A stretch of 64,000 nucleotides of DNA from contig PAMZ01000005.1 of NCBI GenBank assembly GCA_002707495.1, positions 62,001 to 126,000 on the forward strand, in the 5' to 3' direction. Under the pieces are notes generated by a model. That model searched no databases, was not told the origin of the DNA, and saw only the letters and a program-made list of their open reading frames with translations. Position numbers and translations under genes: made by a program. This stretch comes from Halobacteriovoraceae bacterium. GTDB lineage: Bacteria > Bdellovibrionota > Bacteriovoracia > Bacteriovoracales > Bacteriovoracaceae. Shown one piece after another: positions 8,686-16,261 of the stretch. The stretch's first letter is position 1. Each line of letters begins with the position of its first letter.

Positions 8686-8756
8686 GCTTGTGCGTAATAA
8701 AAGATACAAACTAATGCAAAAAATGAGAAAACTCTTACTTTGCTGATTAATTCCAT
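8682..8756 (-). CDS. Tiny 24-residue hydrophobic peptide with strong Shine-Dalgarno
   Basis: On the minus strand a consensus AGGAGG lies five bases before an ATG. It opens a 24-codon frame, MELISKVRVF then SFFALVCIFYYAQA, and stops. The peptide is one short hydrophobic segment ending in AQA, like a signal peptide without a mature part. It lies after the FabZ-like gene on the same strand and overlaps the last four bases of the convergent gene. It could be a type I toxin-like membrane peptide, a leader peptide, or a remnant. The Shine-Dalgarno is the main argument that it is translated. Confidence 0.4.
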   Translation of the reverse strand: MELISKVRVFSFFALVCIFYYAQA

Positions 8757-8807
8757 AAAATCCTCCTGATTAAACTCTAACGCCATCTTAACACAATCCT
8801 AACAAAC

Positions 8808-9266
8808 TTACAATAGCTCACCAGGAATATTAACCAGTTGGAAGTTTATTTTCGCAGAGCATCTTTCATCTTGATAAATTTCTCCATAAAAATCAAAACG
8901 AGTTCGTGCAATTTTCTCTAATCTTACTTTTATATCAATGATCTTATCAGGCCTGGTCATTCCAAGAAATTTCGCAGATTTAACCTCTCTCAATACGCCT
9001 AATGCATAGCCTTTTGTCTTTTCCGAGTCATAGTCCTCCACTGGAGCATGATACCTTGTAATCAAGACTCCTGCGGCCTGAGTACACATTTCTTGCAGCA
9101 TAGCTCCCGGGACAATTGGGGCTCCCGGAAAATGGCCTTCTATTATGGGGTGTTCACCCATATCCTTTTGAGTGTGAATAAGCTCACTTGAAACCTCAAT
9201 TACTTTGTCCACCATCAAATACGGCTCTCTATGGTGGAGAAGTTTTTTAATTTCAAGTAGCTCCAT
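8808..9266 (-). CDS. FabZ-like 3-hydroxyacyl-ACP dehydratase (hot-dog fold)
   Basis: The start is placed at the ATG at 9266 (MELLEIKKLLHHREPYL), which has an AAGGA Shine-Dalgarno and matches family length (about 152 residues). A longer frame upstream lacks such support. The hot-dog signature GHFPGAPIVPGAMLQEM contains the expected catalytic His and Glu of FabZ/FabA dehydratases, preceded by the PYLMVDKV strand. The enzyme dehydrates 3-hydroxyacyl-ACP in cytoplasmic fatty acid synthesis. A second FabZ lies in the lpx cluster at 52039-52545 and is the likelier housekeeping copy. This one may have another acyl substrate. It stands alone, not in a fab operon. Confidence 0.85.
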   Translation of the reverse strand: MELLEIKKLLHHREPYLMVDKVIEVSSELIHTQKDMGEHPIIEGHFPGAPIVPGAMLQEMCTQAAGVLITRYHAPVEDYDSEKTKGYALGVLREVKSAKFLGMTRPDKIIDIKVRLEKIARTRFDFYGEIYQDERCSAKINFQLVNIPGELL

Positions 9267-9411
9267 AAAATGTCCTTTAAATTTTTTATTGAAGTTTTCC
9301 GCAAGGGATACAAACACACAATACTCATGAATCATTGGTCAATGAAACAAAGACAATCCCTTGCGGAGTTTTAGTTATGCACCAATGCTTGGTCAATTCC
9401 CATCAAAAATC

Positions 9412-9840
9412 CTAGACAAAATTTAGATTTACTAGGAACAAAAAGGTTAAGATTACTAATCGTGTGCTCCATAGCAGTGTTCGAAGCCAATTACTCTTTA
9501 TCAGCCTTTTAATACTTTGCTCGTCTCTACCCGAAAGTAAAGTATTATGCTCCTTAACACTAAAAAAGAAGGTCACCAGCCAAATACCAACTAATAACAC
9601 CATGGAAGCACTAAAAATCAAATTCAACTGTGGCAGTAAATAAAGCCCCGTCATAAATTCAATGAGCATAATAGGTCCAACGATATAGGTTATTTTTTGT
9701 TGATGAAACAAAGCGAAGTCTCGAAACTTTTTCTCTTCTACAAATTCAAAAGCTGGGTAATGGACAATTTGTACGATCCAAATCACTCCCACCATCATTG
9801 CAGTAGCAAGGAGATGAATGATAAATGCAAAATTTGTCAT
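9412..9840 (-). CDS. Four-helix integral membrane protein, unknown function
   Basis: The 142-residue protein has four hydrophobic helices at about residues 4-26, 50-70, 75-95 and 118-140. Helix 1 carries the motif MMVGVIWIVQIVHYPAF, with His residues near both ends of the bundle (H9, H27). Such motifs occur in small uncharacterised bacterial membrane proteins, and heme or metal contact is possible but unproven. The start ATG overlaps the stop of the upstream flavin-reductase-like gene by four bases, so the two are translationally coupled. That suggests a shared redox-related role. Confidence 0.72.
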   Translation of the reverse strand: MTNFAFIIHLLATAMMVGVIWIVQIVHYPAFEFVEEKKFRDFALFHQQKITYIVGPIMLIEFMTGLYLLPQLNLIFSASMVLLVGIWLVTFFFSVKEHNTLLSGRDEQSIKRLIKSNWLRTLLWSTRLVILTFLFLVNLNFV

Positions 9841-10466
9841 AGTTTTTTAACTTTCTCATTCGGCTTGGCGTATCCATAGCGAACTATTTCATCTACTTTG
9901 GCATAACCTGTTAGGCCCACGCCAGCTAAGCTCCCTAATGCGGATATATTTACGGTACCATCGTCAAAGATAAACTTATCATCAAGAAGAATGTTTTGAA
10001 TTTCTCCAACAACTAATATGGTCCCGTTTTCTTTAATCTCATAGTGAGACTTTAGTTCCAGCTCCATTACGAGACTAGCCGCTTTCACATAAGGCATACC
10101 ACTTTCTGTCATCGCCATCTCTAGCCCGCAAGCTTCAAACTCACTAACTTCTCGAGGATATTTAGCTGAAGTCTGATGGGCCTCTACTTTGTATTCATTC
10201 AAAACATTTGAGAAGGTGTATATTTTGGTAGTAAGGATATTTTCAAAGGTATGTTTTTCAACAGTATGCGGTCTTTGGATATAGCCCATAAGTGGTGGAT
10301 TTGCTCCCAAATGTATAGCCGAATTTATGAGGGATAAATTAGGCTGTCCTTCAGAACTCTTGGTTCCCACTAATTGAAGGGCCTTAAAGCCACAAAGGGA
10401 GTTGATAAAGTTTGCGCGATAGCGACTTTCTAATTTTAGGAGATCATTTTTATGAAAGAGCCTCAT
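9837..10466 (-). CDS. Flavin reductase-like FMN-binding protein
   Basis: The 209-residue protein resembles the flavin-reductase/flavoredoxin family with a split-barrel FMN-binding fold. It has an N-terminal strand that includes ALQLVGTKSSEGQPNLSLIN, then the segment NPPLMGYIQRP. The later part contains LVVGEIQNILLDD, typical of the barrel end. Members reduce flavin with NAD(P)H or are flavoproteins that act on small substrates. It is probably cytoplasmic. The four-base overlap with the following four-helix membrane protein suggests they work together. Substrate is not predictable from sequence. Confidence 0.72.
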   Translation of the reverse strand: MRLFHKNDLLKLESRYRANFINSLCGFKALQLVGTKSSEGQPNLSLINSAIHLGANPPLMGYIQRPHTVEKHTFENILTTKIYTFSNVLNEYKVEAHQTSAKYPREVSEFEACGLEMAMTESGMPYVKAASLVMELELKSHYEIKENGTILVVGEIQNILLDDKFIFDDGTVNISALGSLAGVGLTGYAKVDEIVRYGYAKPNEKVKKL

Positions 10467-10541
10467 AATTCAATATAAGGCTCTATTATATTACGGTCAA
10501 TTCAGGTTATTTTTTGTCTAAGAGTAAATCCTGCGTTTTTT

Positions 10542-10907
10542 CTACTCACAAGTCAGTCGATAGGGCTGAAACTTTAGTTTAAATCCTTCAACAATAACGT
10601 TTTTATAAGTGTCATTACTTGTCTCGGCTCTTGGAACCCCCGATAGACTTAGAAGTATACACGGTGAGTGATAGCTACATCCTGATCCACTGGTTTTCAA
10701 AGAAGCTTGATTCATTTTATAACTACAATCTCTCAACATTTCTACCATTGTTCGACGAGGCTTTGAATGCGAAATAGTATTAACCAATGCCTGGTTATTA
10801 TCGATTACGCAGTCAAATCTCTGGCCTAGATTATTAATATCAGAACAATCGTTGGCAAAAGAAGAAAGTGAAAAAATAGTCATTGCTAGTGTCATCATTA
10901 TTTTCAT
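10542..10907 (-). CDS. Small secreted Cys-containing protein
   Basis: The 121-residue product has a signal peptide (MKIMMTLAMTIFSLSSFA|N). The mature domain has seven Cys (DCSD, DCVID, DCSYK, GCSYH, CILLS, TCE), which suggests disulfide bonding after export. No family is recognised. A Shine-Dalgarno-like AAGGAAA precedes the ATG by six bases. It has no close operon partner; the gene upstream on this strand ends with its own terminator at 11003-11024. Confidence 0.72.
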   Translation of the reverse strand: MKIMMTLAMTIFSLSSFANDCSDINNLGQRFDCVIDNNQALVNTISHSKPRRTMVEMLRDCSYKMNQASLKTSGSGCSYHSPCILLSLSGVPRAETSNDTYKNVIVEGFKLKFQPYRLTCE

Positions 10908-11002
10908 AAGTATTTCCTTTCATCTCAGTATGCCTTTTACTTATTGTAGATTCATCTCCCGATGAAAGATTTATCCTTGTGTCAAAACTTTAGACAAAAA
11001 AA

Positions 11003-11024
11003 GACCCAGAAAATTCTCTGGGTC
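11003..11024 (-). terminator. Intrinsic terminator after the 11055-12035 gene
   Basis: Stem GACCCAGA / TCTGGGTC with a six-base loop, followed on the minus strand by a run of seven T. It lies 31 bases past the stop of the secreted-protein gene that ends at 11055. Confidence 0.9.
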
Positions 11025-11054
11025 CGTTTATATCTTCTTTTGCCATCTTCTCTT

Positions 11055-12035
11055 TTATTGTGCTTGAGCCGTCATTCCGGGTGATGCTGCATCGTCTTCT
11101 ACCTCAACTGTTGAAACCTCTTCTTCAAGTTCTGCTTCAGATGTTTGAGCCACGACAACCTCTAACCTTTGTCTTTGGTTAATTGAGTTACAAACTTCAT
11201 AAGGATTATTCGTTACTTTTACTTGTTCTCCAGAGTTTGAGTCTATGACTTCAAAGATAGCTCCACCAAATCCGCCCATCGATACTTTCACTTCCAAGTC
11301 AGCCGATTCAATTTCAATCGTCGGTTGAACTTGATTGAATTGTGAATAATCTGAGGAATCGTCTGCACTTACATCACTTGCAGTAACGACTCTAAAGTCT
11401 CCTAGGTGTGCTTCGTATTGTAACTCTACAGAAGGATTTTCTTCGTTATTGTCATAGTAGACGCTCAATTCACCTTGCCAAGCAGGATACTGATTACTAG
11501 TAGATCCTGGATATCCACCGTTAAATCCTCCATAACCCATATTGTAAGGTGAGCCACCATAGCCCATCATACTTCGATTGATTAAACGGGATACAGAGTC
11601 TATTTCGCGATTCAATTCCGCTTTCTCGTCTGCAGAGAAAACCATGTCTATTTCAGGTGTACTCGCAATAAATGCCTTAGTTTCTTGAGTCGCACCAGAT
11701 TGATTAAAATCAAAGTCTACTCCTAAGTTTGATAGTAAATTTGTGTAATTCACTATATTAGGCGTCTCTTCCATCAATTTTTGAACCCCATATCCTCTTA
11801 GATTTTGGATGTGAGTGCTCATATACATGGTTTGCATACTAGAAACCATTTGAGCCGATTCGAGTCCATTTACACACATGACTGAGCGGTCAAGATTCGA
11901 CATATCATCGTTGAGAATTAATCCTAAACCAGGAGTTTCCGTAACATTTGGTTCTATATATTCTGTCGGTGTTCTTTCTTGTGCAAATACTGAAAGTGTT
12001 GAAAGCGATAAACCTAGTACAAATAGTTTCTTCAT
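11055..12035 (-). CDS. Secreted protein, sigma-54-controlled; unknown function
   Basis: The 326-residue product has a signal peptide (MKKLFVLGLSLSTLSVFAQ). An N-terminal helical region is followed by a short Gly/Tyr/Met-rich patch at about residues 158-175 (MGYGG repeats). The C-terminal half is acidic and beta-rich, with a final acidic tail rich in Glu, Val and Ala. No family is recognised. A GGGGAG Shine-Dalgarno precedes the ATG. A consensus -24/-12 sigma-54 promoter lies 39 bases upstream and a clean terminator lies downstream, so this is a single-gene transcript. Its promoter resembles those of the pilus operon and two other secreted proteins in this window. Confidence 0.8.
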   Translation of the reverse strand: MKKLFVLGLSLSTLSVFAQERTPTEYIEPNVTETPGLGLILNDDMSNLDRSVMCVNGLESAQMVSSMQTMYMSTHIQNLRGYGVQKLMEETPNIVNYTNLLSNLGVDFDFNQSGATQETKAFIASTPEIDMVFSADEKAELNREIDSVSRLINRSMMGYGGSPYNMGYGGFNGGYPGSTSNQYPAWQGELSVYYDNNEENPSVELQYEAHLGDFRVVTASDVSADDSSDYSQFNQVQPTIEIESADLEVKVSMGGFGGAIFEVIDSNSGEQVKVTNNPYEVCNSINQRQRLEVVVAQTSEAELEEEVSTVEVEDDAASPGMTAQAQ

Positions 12036-12072
12036 AATTATCTCCCCATTGATAAAGTATGTCTGTTTAGGT

Positions 12073-12088
12073 GCAAGGAAAATGCCAA
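12073..12088 (-). promoter_or_regulatory. Sigma-54 promoter (-24/-12)
   Basis: Minus-strand TGGCAT-TTTCC-TTGCA with GG and GC exactly 12 bases apart, as RpoN requires (consensus TGGCAC-N5-TTGCW). The -12 C is 39 bases from the ATG of the secreted protein. Confidence 0.78.
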
Positions 12089-12266
12089 GAGTATTTCAAG
12101 AAAACAAAGGCTTAGGCTGTTATAAACTTGATCAAAATTACAGGTTTGTTCATATTTTAGACATTATTAATATCAAAATTACATGTATAGATATCTAAAC
12201 AAACTCTTAAACCAAACTAGCCGAAATTTCTCGCCTTCTAGTTTAATCTGTATAAAGGAGGTAATT

Positions 12267-12842
12267 ATGGAACGAACAAAACAAGCTTCTGTAGCTGATA
12301 GATTTATTGAGCGATGGTCTCCGAGATCATTTGATTCAAAATTCGAGATTTCGGATAGAAAATTAAAAGCCATATTCGAAGCGGCGAGATGGACTCCTTC
12401 TTGTTTTAATATCCAGCCATGGAGATTCATTTACACAAAATCCCAGGACGAAGAAAATTTTGAGAAGTTTTCAAACCTTTTACTACCTATGAATAAAGTA
12501 TGGGCGGAAAATGCTTCGGCCCTAGGCTTCATTATCTGTAGGAAAGTGAATGATGATGGCGAGAAAAACTTTTACTCCCAATTCGATACCGGAGCTGCAT
12601 GGATGTCAATGACGATGCAGGCTAGAGAATTTAATCTCTATACTCACGCGATGGGAGGAATAAAAAAGGATGAAGTCTACGATCATTTTAAAATCGATCA
12701 AAGTGAGTACACCGTTATTTGTGGTTTTGCCTTGGGAAAAAGAGCGGATAAAAAAGAGCTCCCGGAAAAGCTTCAAAAACGAGAAGAAAAAAATGATAGA
12801 AAAGAATTAAAAGATATCATGTTCGAAAATCAATTCAAATAA
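12267..12842 (+). CDS. Nitroreductase family protein
   Basis: I place the start at the ATG at 12267, after a near-perfect AAAGGAGG Shine-Dalgarno; an open frame extends 84 bases further upstream without support. The 191-residue product has the nitroreductase signature: RWSPRSFD near the N-terminus, then an EAARWTPSCFNIQPWRFIY-type segment that contacts FMN, and GAAWMSMTMQA in the middle helix. Members are FMN-dependent NAD(P)H oxidoreductases acting on quinones, nitro compounds or flavins in the cytoplasm. It stands alone between a sigma-54-controlled gene on the other strand and a small secreted protein. Confidence 0.9.
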   Translation: MERTKQASVADRFIERWSPRSFDSKFEISDRKLKAIFEAARWTPSCFNIQPWRFIYTKSQDEENFEKFSNLLLPMNKVWAENASALGFIICRKVNDDGEKNFYSQFDTGAAWMSMTMQAREFNLYTHAMGGIKKDEVYDHFKIDQSEYTVICGFALGKRADKKELPEKLQKREEKNDRKELKDIMFENQFK

Positions 12843-12863
12843 AACTGTCAAAGATTAAAACAG

Positions 12864-12895
12864 GGACGGGAATTTCTACAATAAGACTCCCGTCC
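12864..12895 (+). terminator. Hairpin after the nitroreductase gene
   Basis: Stem GGACGGGA / TCCCGTCC with a 16-base loop, followed by TTT only. It lies 21 bases past the nitroreductase stop. The long loop and short T-run make it a weak terminator. Confidence 0.5.
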
Positions 12896-12948
12896 TTTCC
12901 CAATCTCCTCTAAACTACTTTCATTAGAATTTTATTAAGGAGATTATC

Positions 12949-13488
12949 ATGCAGGCAAATGCTTTAGCCGTTGTTCTCGCTTTAACGATCACATTGGGTT
13001 TTGCTCATGCTGAGGAAATGACATTGAAGTTTACCCATTATGTAGATATTTCCACTCAAAAACATGAGTGTTCCTATTCACTTAGTTTTTTTTCTGAACA
13101 TTGTGCAGGCGATATTAACTCTTGCGATATTATCTATACCGCCTCGCCATTCGGCTCACCATTATTCTGTAAAGAAATTGCACATAAAGCCACACATATG
13201 CTGAGTGATGATCTAAAATATTCCGCAATTTTCACTTGTAAAAGTCCACTCGAGACCTTTCGAGGAGTTAGTTCTGAAAAGAAAGTCTTACAGATGAGTA
13301 CTTTTCAAAAAGATTTAGTCGCTCAAACCGTATTAGGCCATAAGCAAGATTTTTATCAGAAGCTAGGCTCTGCTAGTGAATGCGAGGAGCTAACAAGAAT
13401 TGACTCAAATTCCTCTGCCTTAGAAATTATGACCAGCGGAAACAATATGGAAGTTGAATCCTTAGACATGCCATTGATGGCAAGATAA
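12949..13488 (+). CDS. Secreted protein of unknown function
   Basis: The 179-residue product has a signal peptide cleaved near FAHA|E (residue 22). The mature region has Cys residues in pairs (ECSYS, HCAGD, SCDI, FCKE, TCKS, ECEE) that suggest disulfide bonds. The start has an AAGGAG Shine-Dalgarno. A strong bidirectional terminator follows the stop. I recognise no family. It is a single-gene unit, probably periplasmic or released. Confidence 0.75.
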   Translation: MQANALAVVLALTITLGFAHAEEMTLKFTHYVDISTQKHECSYSLSFFSEHCAGDINSCDIIYTASPFGSPLFCKEIAHKATHMLSDDLKYSAIFTCKSPLETFRGVSSEKKVLQMSTFQKDLVAQTVLGHKQDFYQKLGSASECEELTRIDSNSSALEIMTSGNNMEVESLDMPLMAR

Positions 13489-13495
13489 AAAAAAA

Positions 13496-13514
13496 AGCCC
13501 GGAATCTCCGGGCT
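13496..13514. terminator. Bidirectional intrinsic terminator
   Basis: Stem AGCCCGGA / TCCGGGCT with loop ATC. A run of ten A on the plus side gives a strong T-tract on the minus strand for hpf; the plus side has only a T-rich tail for the 12949-13488 gene. It sits between the two convergent stops. Confidence 0.92.
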
Positions 13515-13521
13515 TCTTATT

Positions 13522-13914
13522 TTAAGCAATGTCTTTATCTATATCTTTGCCTTCCCAGAATTCCTCATCCCATTCAGACTGAGCAACTTGCTGGTCCTTT
13601 ACCGTCTCCATATGCTTTCTTGAAATATGGTTTTTCCATTTATCTTTTCTCTTTCCTACTTGTTTTTCGATTTTATTAAGAGCAAGATCTAATGACTTAT
13701 AGAGTTTCTCAGAATGCGCTTGAGCATGATACTCAAAACTAGGACCTAGAAGTTTAATATCGGCACACTGAGCTCCATCATCTCTCACATAGCAAGTCCA
13801 ATGCACTTCAAAGTTTCCTTCAAAATACTTTTTAAGTTTTTGAGATTTACTTTTGATTTTGTCATCTAGTGCAGGTGTGTGATCTAAATGTTTAAATGAG
13901 CTAACAATCTTCAT
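13522..13914 (-). CDS. hpf: Ribosome hibernation-promoting factor / RaiA family
   Basis: The 130-residue protein matches the HPF/YfiA fold: an N-terminal strand (MKIVSSFKHLDHTPALDDKI), a KLKKYF helix end, a central strand with CADIKLLGP, a second helix (LYKSLDLALNKIEKQVGKRKDK), and a basic/acidic tail. It binds the 30S decoding region and inactivates ribosomes in stationary or starved cells. At 130 residues it lies between short HPF (about 95) and long HPF (about 190). The gene follows rpoN, the classic lptB-rpoN-hpf order. A 27-base palindrome in the rpoN-hpf gap may influence its separate expression. Confidence 0.92.
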   Translation of the reverse strand: MKIVSSFKHLDHTPALDDKIKSKSQKLKKYFEGNFEVHWTCYVRDDGAQCADIKLLGPSFEYHAQAHSEKLYKSLDLALNKIEKQVGKRKDKWKNHISRKHMETVKDQQVAQSEWDEEFWEGKDIDKDIA

Positions 13915-13943
13915 AAATTTTGCCTCTTTTTTTTAAAAGTTGG

Positions 13944-13970
13944 ATCTCCATTATCGACGATAATGGAGAT
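13944..13970. promoter_or_regulatory. 27-base perfect palindrome in the rpoN-hpf gap
   Basis: Arms ATCTCCATTATCG and CGATAATGGAGAT around a single central base. It lies 30 bases before hpf and 30 after rpoN. There is no adjacent T-tract, so it is not a standard terminator. It could be an operator or a stable hairpin in the mRNA. Confidence 0.6.
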
Positions 13971-13999
13971 TCATGTGACTATTTTTTGTCAATTTAATG

Positions 14000-15454
14000 T
14001 CATTTTTCCTTACGTTTTGAAGAAGGAAGAAGATTCATTGATTCCCGATACTTAGCTACTGTTCTACGTGCCACTTTAATATCCGACCGACTTAAGAGAT
14101 CCGCAATTTTTTGGTCCGATAATGGACGCTTCTTATCTTCGTTATCAATTAACTCTTTGATCTTTAACTTTAGCGATTCAGAGGCAATATCAATTCCACC
14201 ATTCTTCCCGCCAATCCCTGCATTGAAGAAGTACTTCAATTCAAAGGTCCCAAGAGGAGTGTACATATACTTTCCTTTAGTCACCCTAGAAACAGTTGAT
14301 TCAGAAACACCAATTTCATTGGCGATATCTTTTAGGATCATTGGCTTAAGAGCAGAGGCACCCTTCTTAAAAAACTCTGGTTGATTTCTCACGATTGCAT
14401 TGGCAACTTTTTCAATTGTCTTTTGTCTATTCTCAATAGATTTTATTAACCATACTGCAGCTCTTAGTTTGTCCTGAATATAGTCTGAAGCTTCAGTATC
14501 TTCACCAGCTGCTTTACCTTTTTTAATCAGGTTTTTATATAAAGTAGAAACCTTAAGACGAGGGACCCCTTCATCATTGAGTCGAACTTGAAACTCTCCA
14601 CCAATCTCCTTGATATAAACATCAGGAACAACATATTGAGTTTCTTCAGGACTGATAAGTCTTCCTGGTTTCGGATTGAAAGAGTGAAGAATCATTTCAG
14701 CATCTTTTACCATTTCAATTTCTACACCAAGAGCTTTTTCAATCGCTTTATAATCTTTTTTAATCAAATCATCTAAGTGATTTTTGATGAGGAGATTGAC
14801 TAAAGGAACCGGAGCTTCTAAGGCTTTAGCTTGAACCATTAAACACTCTTGAAGACTCGAACTTGCACATCCTACAGGATCTAAGTTTTGAATCATTGAT
14901 AAAAGCTCAAGAGCATCGTCACGATTAAGCTCAACTTGTCCCATAAGCTCTTCAATATTTTCTTCGAGATAACCTTCATCGTTTAAATTATGAATAATCA
15001 AGTTGGCAAATTTCCACTCTTCCTCTGTAAGATGCTCCATTTTAAGTTGCCATTCAAGATGCTCTTGCAAGTTCTTCCCTCGCGAGACCATATTCTCATA
15101 ATTAGGAGCATCGTCTTTTGTCTTAATTTCTTTGGTGTGGGGTGTGCTTGATGTACTGTTGAAAGAATCAACGTACTTATCCCATTCAAAATTATCTTTT
15201 GAGTTATCTATAATATCCGGGCCAGAGAAATCATCAGAGCTTTTCTCCTGAGTCTCTTTGTTGTTGGCCATCACCTCTTCGCGACTAGACTCACCTCCCA
15301 TTTCTTCGAGCATGGGATTTTCTACCATCTCTTTTGCGATCACATTGGTCATTTCCAAGTGAGTTAAGGTCAGTAGCTTAATCGCCTGCTGCAATTGCGG
15401 CGTCATCATTAAGCTTTGGGATTGCTTCAGATTTAATGACATCTTTTGAGCCAT
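14000..15454 (-). CDS. rpoN: RNA polymerase sigma-54 factor RpoN
   Basis: The 484-residue protein has all RpoN regions. The Gln/Leu-rich activator-contact region I comes first (LKQSQSLMMTPQLQQAIKLL), then an acidic region II and the core-binding domain. The C-terminal DNA-binding domain carries the helix-turn-helix (IGVSESTVSRVTKGKY) and the RpoN box (ARRTVAKYRES). It directs polymerase to -24/-12 promoters and needs an AAA+ activator. Its position between lptB and hpf is the common arrangement in Gram-negative bacteria. At least four matching promoters occur in this window, all before genes for exported proteins. No enhancer-binding activator gene is visible here. Confidence 0.97.
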   Translation of the reverse strand: MAQKMSLNLKQSQSLMMTPQLQQAIKLLTLTHLEMTNVIAKEMVENPMLEEMGGESSREEVMANNKETQEKSSDDFSGPDIIDNSKDNFEWDKYVDSFNSTSSTPHTKEIKTKDDAPNYENMVSRGKNLQEHLEWQLKMEHLTEEEWKFANLIIHNLNDEGYLEENIEELMGQVELNRDDALELLSMIQNLDPVGCASSSLQECLMVQAKALEAPVPLVNLLIKNHLDDLIKKDYKAIEKALGVEIEMVKDAEMILHSFNPKPGRLISPEETQYVVPDVYIKEIGGEFQVRLNDEGVPRLKVSTLYKNLIKKGKAAGEDTEASDYIQDKLRAAVWLIKSIENRQKTIEKVANAIVRNQPEFFKKGASALKPMILKDIANEIGVSESTVSRVTKGKYMYTPLGTFELKYFFNAGIGGKNGGIDIASESLKLKIKELIDNEDKKRPLSDQKIADLLSRSDIKVARRTVAKYRESMNLLPSSKRKEK

Positions 15455-15529
15455 ATTTTACTCCGTAAAATTCCCATCCATGTTTTCTATTAGTGATCTG
15501 TTTGATCTAAGCCTATGCCGTCAGACTTT

Positions 15530-16258
15530 CTAAAGTTTAAATTCTTCTCCGAGATAGAACTTCCTGGCTGTTTCAGATTCAACAATCTCAGCTGGTGTTC
15601 CACTCACTAATAATTCTCCTGCACTCATTATAAAAGCTCGATCAACAATACCGAGAGTCTCTCTTACATTGTGATCCGTGATGAGAACGCCGATATTTCG
15701 CTGCTTAAGATCGCGAATGATTTTTTGAATATCACTCACGGCTAAAGGATCAACACCTGCAAAAGGTTCATCCAGCAAAACAAAGCGCGGCTCTAGGGCC
15801 AGACAACGAGCAATTTCAACTCGTCTCCTTTCACCACCAGAGAGTTCACGTCCCTTAGACTTTCTAATATGATTGAGTCCAAAGTCTTTGATTAACCTCT
15901 CCAGGAGATTCTTTTTTTCGTTCTTAAAAATATTCCTAATCTCTAAGATCGCATAAATATTTTCTTCCACCGTTAACTCACGAAAAACCGAAGCTTCTTG
16001 AGGAAGATAACCCACCCCTTTTTTCGCTCTTTCGTGTAACGGCATTTTTGTCACATCTTCTCCGTTTAATTCAATCTTTCCGTGATCAACTCTTACCAGA
16101 CCTACCATCATGTAGAATGAAGTCGTCTTCCCAGCTCCGTTTGGCCCTAGTAGACCTACAACTTCTCCGGATGTAACGTCGATACTTACATTTTTTACGA
16201 CGGTACGACTTCCGTATATTTTCTTGAGCTCTGAGGCTTGAAACGTTGATGTTTCCAT
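15530..16258 (-). CDS. lptB: LPS export ABC transporter ATP-binding protein LptB
   Basis: The 242-residue ATPase has Walker A (GPNGAGKTT), Q-loop region, ABC signature (LSGGERRR), Walker B with the LptB-typical [13 protein letters not shown], and a switch His ([11 protein letters not shown]). With LptF/LptG it extracts LPS from the inner membrane and drives it over the periplasmic Lpt bridge. It follows the LptC-LptA fusion gene by three bases and precedes rpoN, so these form an operon. The partner permease genes are not in the window. Confidence 0.97.
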   Translation of the reverse strand: METSTFQASELKKIYGSRTVVKNVSIDVTSGEVVGLLGPNGAGKTTSFYMMVGLVRVDHGKIELNGEDVTKMPLHERAKKGVGYLPQEASVFRELTVEENIYAILEIRNIFKNEKKNLLERLIKDFGLNHIRKSKGRELSGGERRRVEIARCLALEPRFVLLDEPFAGVDPLAVSDIQKIIRDLKQRNIGVLITDHNVRETLGIVDRAFIMSAGELLVSGTPAEIVESETARKFYLGEEFKL

Positions 16259-16261
16259 TTC

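Noticed and set aside
12183..12266. Upstream extension of the nitroreductase
   Set aside because: The strong AAAGGAGG directly before 12267 and family length favour the later start.
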